Position numbers and translations under genes: made by a program. Shown here piece after piece: positions 7,604 through 18,200 of a stretch of 52,896 nucleotides of DNA (the stretch's first letter is position 1; every line of letters begins with the position of its first letter). Below the pieces are notes generated by a model, which was not told the origin of the DNA, made no database searches, and worked only from the letters and a program-made list of their open reading frames with translations. Origin of the DNA: Gemmatimonadota bacterium (GTDB lineage Bacteria; Gemmatimonadota; Gemmatimonadetes; Gemmatimonadales; Gemmatimonadaceae). Location of the stretch: NCBI GenBank assembly GCA_947471365.1, contig CANIWQ010000007.1:1-52896 (forward strand), read 5' to 3'.

Positions 7604-9303
7604 CGAAAATCGGCGACGGCGAGTTGCAGTGAGGATCGCCCACGGAACTCATTCCGCTCGAGCTTGCAGGCGAGGTCCAGGGTGACGCCGGGGCGCACCT
7701 CGGCAACTCTCGGCGCGAGCCCCCACCCGACCGCTTCGAGCGGCCCATCGGCGCCATCGACGGTAAACTTCAGTCCATCCGCGCCAATCTTGGTGGGTGA
7801 CGACGCCACGCGCACGCCACGAATGGCAAAAACGGGACCCGGATTGCCCACACCGAATGGCTCGAGGTGCCGCAGCAACTTCTCGAGATCGTCGGTGGCA
7901 TCCCCGAGTGGCAGTTCGAGATCCACGCGCAGGTCGCGGACGAGATCATCCGGCGTCAGACGCGCACGCGCGACCGCGTTGAAGCGCTCGGCGAACGCGG
8001 CAATCTGCTCGGGTGCCACGGTGAGCCCAGCGGCCGCTCGGTGCCCGCCATGCTTCACGAGCAGGTCCGTGCATTCCCCCAGTGCGGCGTGCAGATCGAA
8101 GGCGGCTATGGAGCGGCCGCTTCCCTTGCCAACGCCATCCTTCACCGCGATCAGAAATACGGGGCGCGCCGTCTGTTCCACTACGCGCGACGCGACAATC
8201 CCAATCACCCCCGCATGCCACGATGCATCGGATAGCACGATACCCCACGTGGCGTCGAGATCGAGCGCATCGACGCGCCGCATCACGTCCTCAAGCATGC
8301 GGCGATCCATCTCCTGCCGTTCGCGGTTCATTTCTTCGCAATGGCGAGCGATGGCGTTGGCGGCGTCGTCGGTGTCCGCGAGCAGAAGCTCGACGCCGCG
8401 AATGGCACGGTCGAGGCGCCCAAGGGCATTGAGCCGCGGCGCGAGAATGAAGCCCACCCGCCCCGCCGTAATTTCTTTGCCTTCGAGTCCAGCACTGCGC
8501 ACCAACGCGCGGATACCCGCACTCTTGGACTCGCGGAGCAGGGCCAGCCCGCGACGCACGAAAATGCGATTCTCACCCCGAAGCGGGGCGACGTCCGCCA
8601 CCGTCGCCATCGCCACCAGGTCGAGCTGATTATAGACCACATTCTCGTTGCCGCCCATCTCGCGCGTCAGGGCGAGGGCGAGCTTGAACGCCACGCCGAC
8701 GGCGGCCAGATCTTTGTCCGGATAGGCACAATCCGCACGACGCGGATTCAGCACCGCGTACGCGGGGGGCAACGGACCGCCGGGGAGGTGATGGTCCGAG
8801 ATGATCAGATCAATACCAACCGACAACAGTTCGGCCGCCGGCGCGTGGGCGGTGGTGCCGCAGTCGCAGGTGAGCAGCACGGAGGCGCCTGCTGCACGGG
8901 CGGCCGCCACGCCCGCAGCGCCGAGGTCGTAGCCGTCTTTTTGCCGATCGGGAATGAACGGCACCACGGTACCGCCGAGCGCTCGAATCGAACGGGTCAT
9001 CACGGCGGTGGAACACATCCCGTCCACGTCGTAGTCGCCGTGCACGAGAATGGTTTCGCCGGTACGCACGGCGCGCGCGAGGCGCTCCACCGCGCGTGGC
9101 AGATCCTGCATCAGCGCGGGATCGTGCAGTTGCTCAAGTTGCGGACGCAGAAACCGCTTTGCCTGCTCCACGTCCCCGCACCCGCGTGCCGCGAGCAAGC
9201 GGCAGAGCGGCAACGGAAGTTTCAGCGTGTCCGACAGCGCCCGCGCCATGCCCTCATCGGGTGACGGCGCGTTCGTCCAGCGCGTGGTCGGCCGTGCTCT
9301 CAC
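7600..9303 (-). CDS. recJ: Single-stranded-DNA-specific exonuclease RecJ
   Basis: A 567-residue 5'-3' single-strand exonuclease used in recombination and mismatch repair. The DHH phosphoesterase motifs are present: HGDYDVDGMCSTAVM near residue 90, LTCDCGTT, and SDHHLPGG near 168. DHHA1 and OB-fold regions follow, including VVSRV-type IVASRVVEQTARPVFLI and KHGGHRAAAGLTV. The GTG at 9303 overlaps the zinc-ribbon gene stop as GTGA and is in frame; the open extension upstream is antisense-like arginine-rich sequence. Confidence 0.93.
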   Translation of the reverse strand: MRARPTTRWTNAPSPDEGMARALSDTLKLPLPLCRLLAARGCGDVEQAKRFLRPQLEQLHDPALMQDLPRAVERLARAVRTGETILVHGDYDVDGMCSTAVMTRSIRALGGTVVPFIPDRQKDGYDLGAAGVAAARAAGASVLLTCDCGTTAHAPAAELLSVGIDLIISDHHLPGGPLPPAYAVLNPRRADCAYPDKDLAAVGVAFKLALALTREMGGNENVVYNQLDLVAMATVADVAPLRGENRIFVRRGLALLRESKSAGIRALVRSAGLEGKEITAGRVGFILAPRLNALGRLDRAIRGVELLLADTDDAANAIARHCEEMNRERQEMDRRMLEDVMRRVDALDLDATWGIVLSDASWHAGVIGIVASRVVEQTARPVFLIAVKDGVGKGSGRSIAAFDLHAALGECTDLLVKHGGHRAAAGLTVAPEQIAAFAERFNAVARARLTPDDLVRDLRVDLELPLGDATDDLEKLLRHLEPFGVGNPGPVFAIRGVRVASSPTKIGADGLKFTVDGADGPLEAVGWGLAPRVAEVRPGVTLDLACKLERNEFRGRSSLQLAVADFR

Positions 9304-10028
9304 GCCTGGTAGTACATCAACACGCCGCACGCCTCGCACAACTCGATCACGCCGACGGCGGTCACCACGTGGCGCCGCTGCATGGGAATCGATGTATCGC
9401 AGTTGCCACACGACATGCCGCGCATGGCAAACACCGCTTCCGAGCGTTTGCGGCTGCGAATACGGTCGTACTTGGCAACGAGTGCTGCCGGCACTTTCGC
9501 GGCCGACGCGTCGCGCGCCTGCTTGGCAACGGCCATTGCGCCGTCAATCGCGGCGCGCTCGCCAGCGACTTCGGCGCGCGCCACTTCTTGCTCGGCCTCA
9601 ATGGCCGAGAGTTCCGTCTGCTGCGTGTGCAGGATGCCGCGCGCTTCATCCAGCTTGCGGTTGATCACCAGCAGATCGCTTTCCTCGGTGGCGACGATGC
9701 GACGGGCCTGCTCCATCTGGGCCACCGCCGCGGTCGCCTGCTTCATGTTGGTCACCGCATCCATCTGCGCCTGATTGCGCTCGATGAGCTGCTTGTGCTC
9801 GGCGATTTTGTCGCGCACGTACGCCTGCTTCTTCTCCTCCGCTGACATCGCGGCGGTGCTGCGCGCCACGGCGTCGAGCGAGCGCTGGCGGCGCTGATCG
9901 AGTTCACGAATGCGCGGCTCGAGCGCGGACAACCGCGTTTCGAGCTCGCCGATCACCACGTCATCCGCCTGCAATACCAACAAGGCTTCGAGATCCGTCT
10001 GCACTACCCCTCCAGGAAAGTTGCCCAT
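9300..10028 (-). CDS. Coiled-coil protein with C4 zinc ribbon (CdsZ/DUF164 type)
   Basis: A 242-residue protein with a long charged coiled-coil hairpin (about residues 15-190) and a C-terminal zinc ribbon of the form CxxC...CxxC (CGNCDTS and LCEACG). This matches the bacterial zinc-ribbon family often found beside dnaG or recJ-like genes; a regulatory or nucleic-acid role has been suggested for the family, but the molecular function is not settled. The start may be ATG 10028 or GTG 10004; the latter has GGAGGGG just upstream, though with short spacing. It overlaps recJ by four bases and follows dnaG by 18 or 42 bases. Confidence 0.8.
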   Translation of the reverse strand: MGNFPGGVVQTDLEALLVLQADDVVIGELETRLSALEPRIRELDQRRQRSLDAVARSTAAMSAEEKKQAYVRDKIAEHKQLIERNQAQMDAVTNMKQATAAVAQMEQARRIVATEESDLLVINRKLDEARGILHTQQTELSAIEAEQEVARAEVAGERAAIDGAMAVAKQARDASAAKVPAALVAKYDRIRSRKRSEAVFAMRGMSCGNCDTSIPMQRRHVVTAVGVIELCEACGVLMYYQA

Positions 10029-10046
10029 ACCCTAGCTGTCACCACC

Positions 10047-11948
10047 TTACGACTTCCGTCGCACCACCGCCCACGCATCGCGTGGGTCCAGCGCAATTGC
10101 TTCTCTTCGCAACGTGGCCTTTTCTTGCAGCAACGCCGCCTTCTCGTCCTCACCAGCCAGCGGCAGGATGCGGTCAATGTCGTCGATGCGGTCACGGAAC
10201 TGCCGCGACTGCAAGCTACGCAGTGCCTGCTCCATCGTCTGCGGGCCGTTCACCATCGCCCCCGGTTCCGCTCGCAGCAACTCGACCGTGCGGATGGACT
10301 CGGGGTCAAGGCTCTCGGCCAAACGCTCAATGGAGATATCGGTTCCCGACTCCGCGACCGCCTCTGACATCGCCGCAAAGATGGCGGCATAGACGGGATC
10401 ATGGAACACGCCGTCGACGCCGGGCGACTCCATGTCCAGCGGCGCCGCCTCGCCACGCGCTTCGTCCAGGCGCCCCACCGCCTCCACAATCCGTTCCACC
10501 GATTCCGGATCGAGCAGCATCACACTGATCAGCGCGCGCTCGGCCGTGACGTCGCGTGCCGGCGGACGCAACAAGCGCACGGGCGCGACGTGATGTGCCT
10601 CGTCCCCTTCATCCGGCTCCGGTGGAAGCGGCGTTTCGTCGCGGCGCGCCACCGGCTTGACGGCGCGCTTCGGCACCTGCTCCACCTCACGCATCAACAC
10701 GGCGCGGTCGATACCGGAGGCGGTGCTGACGCGCTGGACATACAGGTCGCGCGTGATGGGATCGCTGGTGGCACGAATCGTCGGCAGGACGGCATCGAGC
10801 GCACGCCGTTTACGCCGCAGATCGCTGAACCAGCCGCCGCGCTCGAGGAGTTGCACCTTGCGGTCAAAGATATCCATCGCGCCCGCGAACAGCCGTTCCA
10901 TCGCCTCGCGCCCGTGCTTGGCGACGAACGTATCGGGATCGTCCCCATCGGGGAGCGTGACGACGCGCACGCTCATCCCGCGCGACAGGAGCACATCGGC
11001 TGCACGGAACGTCGCCTTCTGCCCCGGCGCATCGCTGTCGTAGAGCAGGATGGCCGTCTTGGAGTTGCGCACGAGCAGATCGGCTTGTTGTTCGGTGAGC
11101 GCGGTCCCCATGGGAGCGACCACCGACTCAATGCCCGCGTCCACCAAGCGCACGACGTCGAAATAGCCTTCTACCAGCACGACCTGCTCATCTTTACGAA
11201 TCGCGGTGCGCGCCGCGCCCAGATTGTAGAGCAGATGCCCCTTACTGAACGCGCGATTCTCCGCGGAGTTGAGATACTTCGGCTCGCCGGGTCCGAGCAA
11301 CCGCCCACCGAATCCCACGGTGTGCCCTGAGGGATCGAGAATCGGAAAGATGAGCCGGTCGCGGAATCGCGGCCGCGGCTCTTCAATTTCTTCGCGCTTG
11401 ACCAACAGGCCCGCGTCGAGCAATCGCGCGTCATCAAAGCCCAGTCCATTGAGATACGTGCGCATCAAGCCGAGCTCGCGCGGGGCAAAGCCAATGCCAA
11501 ATCGATCCGCCGTTTCACGCGAAATGGTGCGGCGCGCCAAGTAGTCCCGCGCCGGTGCGCCGAACTCGCTGTTCCAGAGCATCTCGGTAAACCACGCGGC
11601 GACCGTGGCATTCAGCTCCCACAACGGCTCGCGCGGATCCGGGCCGTCGCGGTGCTTCTGCACATCAATGACCTCGATGCCCGACTTCTCGCCGACGTAC
11701 TTCACGGCCTCCACAAAATTCAACCCGAGCCGCTTCTGCACGAACGTGAACACCGACCCCTTTTCCCCGCAGACGAAGCAGGTGTAGCCGCGTCCGGGAA
11801 CCACCGAGAAGTTCGCGTTGGTCCCCTGATGAAACGGACAGGGCCCGCGGTACACGGACCCGGTTTTCTTGAGTTTGACGTGCTCGCTGATGATCGCCAC
11901 GATATCCGCGGCCTGTGCGACTTGCTCCACCACGTCATCGGGGATCAT
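10047..11948 (-). CDS. dnaG: DNA primase
   Basis: A 633-residue replicative primase. The N-terminal CHC2 zinc-binding domain has C37, H40, C57 and C60 (CPFH and CFVC). The TOPRIM catalytic core has VVLVEGYFDVVRLVDAG and LLYDSDAPGQKAT with the conserved glutamate and DxD. The C-terminal part is helical and should bind the DnaB helicase. ATG 11948 (MIPDDVVEQV) overlaps the mutS2 stop as ATGA. It sits in a run led by rpsU, reminiscent of the rpsU-dnaG macromolecular synthesis operon, but without rpoD at its 3' side. Confidence 0.96.
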   Translation of the reverse strand: MIPDDVVEQVAQAADIVAIISEHVKLKKTGSVYRGPCPFHQGTNANFSVVPGRGYTCFVCGEKGSVFTFVQKRLGLNFVEAVKYVGEKSGIEVIDVQKHRDGPDPREPLWELNATVAAWFTEMLWNSEFGAPARDYLARRTISRETADRFGIGFAPRELGLMRTYLNGLGFDDARLLDAGLLVKREEIEEPRPRFRDRLIFPILDPSGHTVGFGGRLLGPGEPKYLNSAENRAFSKGHLLYNLGAARTAIRKDEQVVLVEGYFDVVRLVDAGIESVVAPMGTALTEQQADLLVRNSKTAILLYDSDAPGQKATFRAADVLLSRGMSVRVVTLPDGDDPDTFVAKHGREAMERLFAGAMDIFDRKVQLLERGGWFSDLRRKRRALDAVLPTIRATSDPITRDLYVQRVSTASGIDRAVLMREVEQVPKRAVKPVARRDETPLPPEPDEGDEAHHVAPVRLLRPPARDVTAERALISVMLLDPESVERIVEAVGRLDEARGEAAPLDMESPGVDGVFHDPVYAAIFAAMSEAVAESGTDISIERLAESLDPESIRTVELLRAEPGAMVNGPQTMEQALRSLQSRQFRDRIDDIDRILPLAGEDEKAALLQEKATLRREAIALDPRDAWAVVRRKS

Positions 11949-14446
11949 CCAATCTCCACGATCGTAGCGCCAGCGCCGCCTTCGTTCCACGCACCCAAAC
12001 GGAACGATTTCACCCGCCGATCACCCTTCAACAATTGCGCGACCGTTTCACGGAGCGCCCCAGTTCCCTTGCCGTGAATGATCGTGATCAACGCCAAGTC
12101 AGCGCGCACGGCCGCATCAATGGCCTGCAACACCACGTCCTGCACTTCGCTCACGCGAAAGCCGCGCACATCCACGTCGCGCTCTACCACCGCCTCGGGC
12201 TCATCCCCGGTGCGCACCGATACGCGCTCCAGGGGCTCGAGTTTCTTTCGCGACACGGGGCGGAGTGTGTCGCGCGGCACGGTCACCTTGAGCGCGCCGA
12301 CGTTCACGACGGCATCCGCACCGCGTAGTTCAAGCACGGTACCGGCCTTCCCACCCAGCGTGGCCACGGCGACGATCGCGCCAACGACAATGTCGCCCGA
12401 CAGCGGCGCCTCGTCGCGCGCGGCGTCCATCGCTTCGCGCCGTGATTCTGCATCGAGCGCGGACACGCGCGCCGCCGACTCCGACGCCAACTGCTCTGCC
12501 GCCCGCCGTGCGTCGGCCCCCGCGGCATCAATCTGCGCCGCGCCGGCCGATTTCAGCGCCGCAATGGTACGTTCGATTTCCGCGCGCGCTTCGAGGAGAT
12601 ACCGCCGCTGCTCCGCCCGCGCGTTGCGTTCCACCTCGCGTTCCTTTTCACGCACGGTTCGCTCGCGTTCTGCGACCCGCTGCGCCCGCTCCTTCACGTC
12701 GCCATCGTGATCGGTGACGGTCCGCTCGCGTTCCGCCACGGCGTCCTGGCGCCGCTCCAAATCTTCCAGTAGCGCCGCGACGTCGCGTTCCCCCTTGGGA
12801 ACCCGCTGTTCGGCATTCTGCAACACGGATTCTGGCATCGAGAGTCGGCGTGCGATGCTCAAGCCATACGAGCGACCCGGAATACCCTTGATCAGGCGGT
12901 AGGTTGGCGCCAGCGCCACGGCATCGAACTGCAACGATGCGTTCACCACCCCAGGCACTTCATGCGCAATTTCTTTGAGCGCCCCAAGGTGCGTCGTCGC
13001 GATGGTGGTGGTCCCACGCGTCGTCAGCTCCTCGAGAATCGCGCCGCCCAGCGCGGCGCCTTCTATCGGATCGGTCCCAGACCCCAGTTCGTCGGCGAGC
13101 ACCAGCGAGTCGCGCGTCGCGTCGAGCACAATCTCGGTGAGGTTCCGCAAATGCGCGCTGAACGTGGAGAGCGAGGCCTCAATCGACTGCTCATCGCCAA
13201 TGTCCGCAAAGCATCGATCAAACACCGCGAGGCGCGATTCCGGCGCCGCTGGCGCCGGAATTCCGGCCTGCGCCATCATCGATAGCAGCGCGAGCGCTTT
13301 GAGGAGTACGGTCTTGCCGCCGGTATTCGGTCCAGACACCAGCAACGTATGCTCGCCCGGATCCATCGTCAGATCAAACGGCACCACACTGGCGTTGTCG
13401 CGCGCGAGCAATAACGGATGGCGCCCCTGCAGAATCGCAAAGCCGGAGCGCGGCGCCGCCAGCACCACCGGCGCGCACGCAAATGCTTCGGCGTATCGCG
13501 CCCGTGCGTAGAGCGCATCGAGCGTCACGAGTGCATCGAGTGCGGCCAACAAGGCGTCACGGTGCGGACGCAACCGCTCCGTCACCTCGCGCAGAATCCG
13601 ATCCGTCTCGCGATACTCCTCGGCTTCCATTTCGCGAATCCGATTCCCGGCTTCCACCGCCGCCGGCGGCTCCACGAATACCGTGCCGCCGGTCCCCGAC
13701 GTGTCGTGCACAATGCCGCCGACGGCCGCGCGTCCCTCGCGCCGCACGGGAATCACGTACCGACCGTTGCGGAGCGTCACCGACCCGTCATCCACACGGT
13801 GGTGCGTCTCAAGCTTCGCCATCAAGCGTTCGAGTAATCGGACGAGATCGGCCTCGGCGCCGCGCAACTCGCGTCGGAGGCGACGCAGCAACGGTGAGGC
13901 ATCATCGCGAACGACGCCTTCATCGGTAATCACGCGGTCGATTTCTTTTTCCGTGGCCGGATCGCGCACGAGTTGCAGGGCAATCGGCTCCAGTGGCGCG
14001 AGCACGGTTGCGTCGCGCGACGGATCCTGCAACGCATCACGCGTGCGGCGAGAACTCGCGAGCAGGGTGACCGCCGCGCGCAGCTCCAGCCCCGTCCATC
14101 CGGTACCCGGTACGCGGAGCCGTGCGAAGGGCTCCGCGAGGTCCGGAATGACTTCCGACGCCCACCCATTCTTCCCCGTGACCAACGCGCGCATCGCCGC
14201 CACGCGCAGGTGCTCCGCGACGATCTCGGCGCGCTCCGTCGACGGAAACAACGCACGCACCCGCGCCGCCCCCGCCTCGCTCGACGCGAAACCCGCCACG
14301 AGGTCGAGCACGCGGTGAAACTCGAGCACGCCGAGGGCGTGCGTCAGTCCCGCCGCTGGCACCGTCGGGGGAGTACGAAAAAACCCGAGCGGGCGATCTG
14401 AATCGCTCGTCCGGGCTTGTTCAACCTGCGACATCGTCGAGTTCAC
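11945..14446 (-). CDS. mutS2: Endonuclease MutS2
   Basis: An 833-residue MutS2. The core and clamp region lead to an ABC-type ATPase with Walker A GPNTGGKTVLLK near residue 370 and Walker B LVLADELGSGTDP near 445. A long charged coiled coil follows (about 520-660), and a C-terminal Smr nuclease domain contains VDVRGFRVSEVQ and IIHGKGTGALRE. MutS2 lacks the mismatch-recognition domain and acts in suppression of recombination or, in some bacteria, in ribosome rescue on collided ribosomes. Its GTG start overlaps the yqeY stop (GTGA); ATG 14434 is an alternative. The position between translation genes (rpsU, yqeY) and dnaG fits either role. Confidence 0.93.
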   Translation of the reverse strand: MNSTMSQVEQARTSDSDRPLGFFRTPPTVPAAGLTHALGVLEFHRVLDLVAGFASSEAGAARVRALFPSTERAEIVAEHLRVAAMRALVTGKNGWASEVIPDLAEPFARLRVPGTGWTGLELRAAVTLLASSRRTRDALQDPSRDATVLAPLEPIALQLVRDPATEKEIDRVITDEGVVRDDASPLLRRLRRELRGAEADLVRLLERLMAKLETHHRVDDGSVTLRNGRYVIPVRREGRAAVGGIVHDTSGTGGTVFVEPPAAVEAGNRIREMEAEEYRETDRILREVTERLRPHRDALLAALDALVTLDALYARARYAEAFACAPVVLAAPRSGFAILQGRHPLLLARDNASVVPFDLTMDPGEHTLLVSGPNTGGKTVLLKALALLSMMAQAGIPAPAAPESRLAVFDRCFADIGDEQSIEASLSTFSAHLRNLTEIVLDATRDSLVLADELGSGTDPIEGAALGGAILEELTTRGTTTIATTHLGALKEIAHEVPGVVNASLQFDAVALAPTYRLIKGIPGRSYGLSIARRLSMPESVLQNAEQRVPKGERDVAALLEDLERRQDAVAERERTVTDHDGDVKERAQRVAERERTVREKEREVERNARAEQRRYLLEARAEIERTIAALKSAGAAQIDAAGADARRAAEQLASESAARVSALDAESRREAMDAARDEAPLSGDIVVGAIVAVATLGGKAGTVLELRGADAVVNVGALKVTVPRDTLRPVSRKKLEPLERVSVRTGDEPEAVVERDVDVRGFRVSEVQDVVLQAIDAAVRADLALITIIHGKGTGALRETVAQLLKGDRRVKSFRLGAWNEGGAGATIVEIG

Positions 14447-14886
14447 GTCTTTGCGCCGAGCTCCTCGCGGGCGAGGCGATTGATCACGCTGCCGTCAGCA
14501 CGTCCCTTGAACTGCGAGACGACTTTGCCCATCACGGCCCCAAGATTCGCTGCCCCAGCCGCAATCACGGCCCGGACGGCGTCTCGCAATTCATCCTCGC
14601 CGACTTGCGCCGGCAACCAAGCGTCCAGCGCAGCGGCTTCGGCCCGTTCCTGCGCCGCCAGCTCCGTGCGTCCGCCTTTTTCGTAGGCCTCCACCGATTC
14701 CCGACGCCGTTTGATCGCCTTGCGGAGGACATCGACGACATCGTCGTCGGTGAGCTCACGCTTGAGCGCAATGGCATGGTTTTCGATATCGGCGAGAACC
14801 GTACCCAGGACGAGGGTCAATCCCTTGTCCTGGGCTTTCCGCGCGCTGTTCATTGCCTCGCGCAGCCGGTCCCGCATGGCCGTCAC
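14443..14886 (-). CDS. yqeY: GatB/YqeY domain protein
   Basis: A 147-residue YqeY-family protein, resembling the tail domain of the GatB amidotransferase subunit. Family signatures include KRRRESVEAYEKGGRTELAAQE, LDAWLPAQ and GAVMGKVVSQFKGRADGSVINRLAREEL. The start is GTG 14886 or ATG 14877. Its place just after rpsU is conserved in many bacteria. The biochemical function is unproven; a role in tRNA-related amidation is suggested only by the domain. Confidence 0.9.
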   Translation of the reverse strand: MTAMRDRLREAMNSARKAQDKGLTLVLGTVLADIENHAIALKRELTDDDVVDVLRKAIKRRRESVEAYEKGGRTELAAQERAEAAALDAWLPAQVGEDELRDAVRAVIAAGAANLGAVMGKVVSQFKGRADGSVINRLAREELGAKT

Positions 14887-14889
14887 AGC

Positions 14890-15075
14890 TTACGCCCGCG
14901 TACGACGGTTCTTACGCGTCGCGGCGTTCATCTTACGCTTTCGCTTCTCGCTCGGCTTTTCGTAATGCCGATGCTTGCGGAGGTCCGAAAGGATACCTGC
15001 TTTCTCGCACTTCTTTTTGAAGCGCTTGAGAGCTCTCTCGAAGTTCTCGTCGTCATGGATGATGACTTCCGACAA
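14890..15075 (-). CDS. rpsU: 30S ribosomal protein bS21
   Basis: A 61-residue basic protein matching bS21, with [16 protein letters not shown] and [16 protein letters not shown]. The start is a TTG at 15075-15073, supported by AAGGGGGT nine bases upstream; the nearby ATG at 15095 is out of frame. It leads the run of overlapping minus-strand genes that continues to rsmA. A promoter candidate lies about 65 bases upstream. Confidence 0.95.
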   Translation of the reverse strand: MSEVIIHDDENFERALKRFKKKCEKAGILSDLRKHRHYEKPSEKRKRKMNAATRKNRRTRA

Positions 15076-15139
15076 ACTGAATCTACCCCCTTCATGGCGG
15101 TCGCGCGCCGGCTTTGAGGACTGTTTTTGGTAGCCTAGT

Positions 15140-15169
15140 AAGTTATTCCTGAGCAGGCGGTTATGGCAA
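15140..15169 (-). promoter_or_regulatory. Predicted rpsU operon promoter
   Basis: On the minus strand TTGCCA (15169-15164) and TAACTT (15145-15140) are 18 bases apart, closely matching the pair predicted for rex. Transcription would begin near 15133, leaving a leader of about 58 bases before the rpsU TTG. Confidence 0.4.
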
Positions 15170-15211
15170 GGGGAGCCCCCATATCGCTACTATTATGGCA
15201 GAGCCTTCCCC

Positions 15212-18200
15212 ATGCTACCGCCCTCCCACGAACCCTCCGTCTTTCACGACCCCACTGGCAAACGGTGGCGGGCGATTCGGCGCGCCACCCTGATTGCCGG
15301 GGTGCTCTCGACGCTCGTCGCCCTCGGCGTGGCGGTGTTGTTCGTGATTCCGCAGACGCTGCCTCAGCTCACCGACGCCTCAAAGAAGATTGGCGCCGCC
15401 CCCAGTGCGGCCGCCCGGCTCGCTGACCCGAAGCTCGCGGCCCGCCAGCACGCCGCGCACCAGCGGCTCATGGCGGCCCTCGCGCAGAACCCCGCCCCGA
15501 CCGCCACACGCCCCGAATCGCTGCGCGTGGAGAAGAACCGCATCTCAGAAAAACCCGTCGCGCGCGCCGCGAACGCGAATGTGGACCGACCCAAGATTGT
15601 CGCCGGGTTCTTTGTCAACTGGAACGACAACTCACTCGAAAGTCTCCGCGCCCACGCACGAGATCTGGATTGGGTGATCGCCGAATGGGCCTTCACCCAA
15701 TCGACCTCGGACTCCCTCAAGCTGTCGCCAAAGCCGCAGGCGCTGGAAATTGTGGAACGCCTGCCCGAAAAAGAACGACCGCGCATTTTCGCGATGGCCA
15801 GTAACTACGATAACGGCCTCGGTCGCTTTGATTCAACGGCGGTCATGAAACTGCTGGCTACGCCGGCGAGCCGCGAGCGCGCCGCCATTCAGCTTGTGAA
15901 TTTTGCCCAGAAATACGGGCTGGCCGGCGTCGTGGTGGACTTCGAAGAAGTGCCATACCGCATGAACGACGAGTTATTCACGTTCATGCGATTGCTCCGC
16001 GCCGGCCTCGCCCCAGGGGGACGCCTGCTCGCCGCGACCATGGCGGTGAGCGCCGACGAAGAACAGGCGCGCAAGTACGCCTCGAACTGCGACTACGTGT
16101 TCCTGATGCTCTACGACGAGCATTACGGACTCGGCGATCCGGGTCCCGTCGCGAGCCAGCGATGGTTTGAGGCCAAGACCCGACAGTTCGCGCAGTGGAT
16201 TCCGTCAAAGCAAACGATCCTCGCGCTCGGTGCCTATGGCTATCACTGGGATGATGCCGGCGGAAAACTCAACGGCCGAGAGCTGACCTTTCAGGACGCC
16301 ATCCAACTCTCACGAGAACATGGCGCGATCATTCAGCTGGACTCTGTCTCGCTAAATCCCAGACTCCACTGGACCGACCCTGACGGGACGGACCACCTCG
16401 TCTGGTTCCTTGACGGTGTCACCGCGTTCAACCAAGCGCGGTTCGGACAGCATCTGGGCGTCGCCGGCGCTGCGGTGTGGCGCTTGGGGAACGAGGACCC
16501 GTCCCTATGGAACGCCATCTCCAACGACGTGCCTTCGGCCTCGCCGAGTAGCCTCGAGGCCATGGGGCCGGGCTACGATGTGCCGTTTCTCGGCCGCGGC
16601 GACCTCCTCCGCATTGTGGCGCGCCCAACCCCCGGGCATCGACTGGTGACGTCTGATCCGATCACGGGACGCGTCACGAGCGAGACGATTACCGAAACAC
16701 CCACGCCCTGGCTCGTGCAGCGCTTTGGCGCGTCGGACTCGATGAAGATTGCGCTCAGCTTCGACGACGGCCCCGACCCGCGCTACACACCATTCATTCT
16801 TGACACGCTTCGCTCGCGCGGAGTGAAAGCCACCTTCTTCGTGCTCGGCAAACAGGCCAATGAGTACCCCGCACTGCTACGACGCATCGTGCGCGAGGGG
16901 CACGAAATCGGCAATCACACGTACACGCACCCCAACCTCGCCGAAACGACGCCGCTTGTGGCACGCCTTGAGATCGTCGCGACTGGGCGGTTGATCGAAA
17001 GCATCACTGGTCGGCGCACCGCTCTCTTCCGCCCACCCTTTTTCGGCGACTCTGATCCCACGACGGCAAACGAACTCGTGCCGATTGGCATCGCCACCGA
17101 CCTTGGCTACGTCACCACCGGCGTGACGCTGGATTCCAAAGACTGGCGGCTCACCAACCCCGATTCGATTCTCGCCAACACGCTCGACCTTCTCGGGTCC
17201 GGCAACGTCGTGTTGCTACATGACTCGGGCGGCGATCGGTCGGGCACCGTGGCAATGCTTGGCGCGCTGATTGACTCACTGAAAGCCAATGACCACCCGC
17301 TCGTACTCGTCAGCGAGCTTGCCGGCATCTCGCGCGACACCGCCATGCCCCAACTGGAGAGCACGACGTTCCTCGCGCGCATCGGCGGGATCATGGGATT
17401 CGGCGCGCTCTGGCTCTTCAACTGGCTCCTGACGTGGACCTTCCTCGTGGCGATGGCGCTCGCGCTCGCGCGCCTCGTGTTCATCATTTGTATTGCGGCA
17501 CTACAGCGGCGCTTCCACCGCGCGCCAGCCCGGGGCAGCTTCACGCCGCCCATCGCGATCATCGTACCGGCGTACAACGAAGAACGGGTCATCGTCCGCA
17601 CCATTGAGAGTCTGCTCGCGCAGGACTACACCGGGTCGTTTGAGATTGTCATCGTGGACGACGGATCACCAGACCGCACGTTCGACGTCGCGCGTGATGC
17701 GTTTGCCCTGGAGTCGCGCGTGCGCGTGATGCGCAAAGAGAACGGCGGAAAATCGAGCGCTTTGAATGTTGGCATCGCACACACGCACGCGGACATCGTC
17801 GTGTGCCTCGACGCCGACACGGAGTTCGAACCGCATACCGTGTCGGCACTCGTCGCGCCACTCGTGGACCCGAAGATGGGCGCCGTCGCCGGTAACGCGA
17901 AAGTCGGCAATCGCGTGAACCTCGTGACCCGGTGGCAGGCCCTCGAATACATCACGTCGCAGAATCTCGACCGGCGCGCGTTCGCGCTCCTCGATTGCAT
18001 CACCGTGATCCCCGGCGCCGTTGGCGCGTGGCGCCGAAGCGCGGTGGTTGAGGCGGGCGGTTTCACCAATGACACGCTCGCCGAGGATCAGGATCTCACG
18101 ATTCGCATCCGCCGACTCGGACACACGATTGGCTACGCGGAAGACGCCATTGCGTGGACCGAAGCGCCCGACACGCTCAGCGCGCTCGCCAAACAGCGGT

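Noticed and set aside
7154-8629. 491-codon frame on the plus strand
   Set aside because: It lies antisense to recJ and rsmD, whose motifs are intact. Its translation is rich in Ser, Arg and Pro, as expected of a shadow frame in GC-rich DNA.
10401-11330. 309-codon frame on the plus strand
   Set aside because: It is antisense to the dnaG catalytic core and has no recognisable domain.
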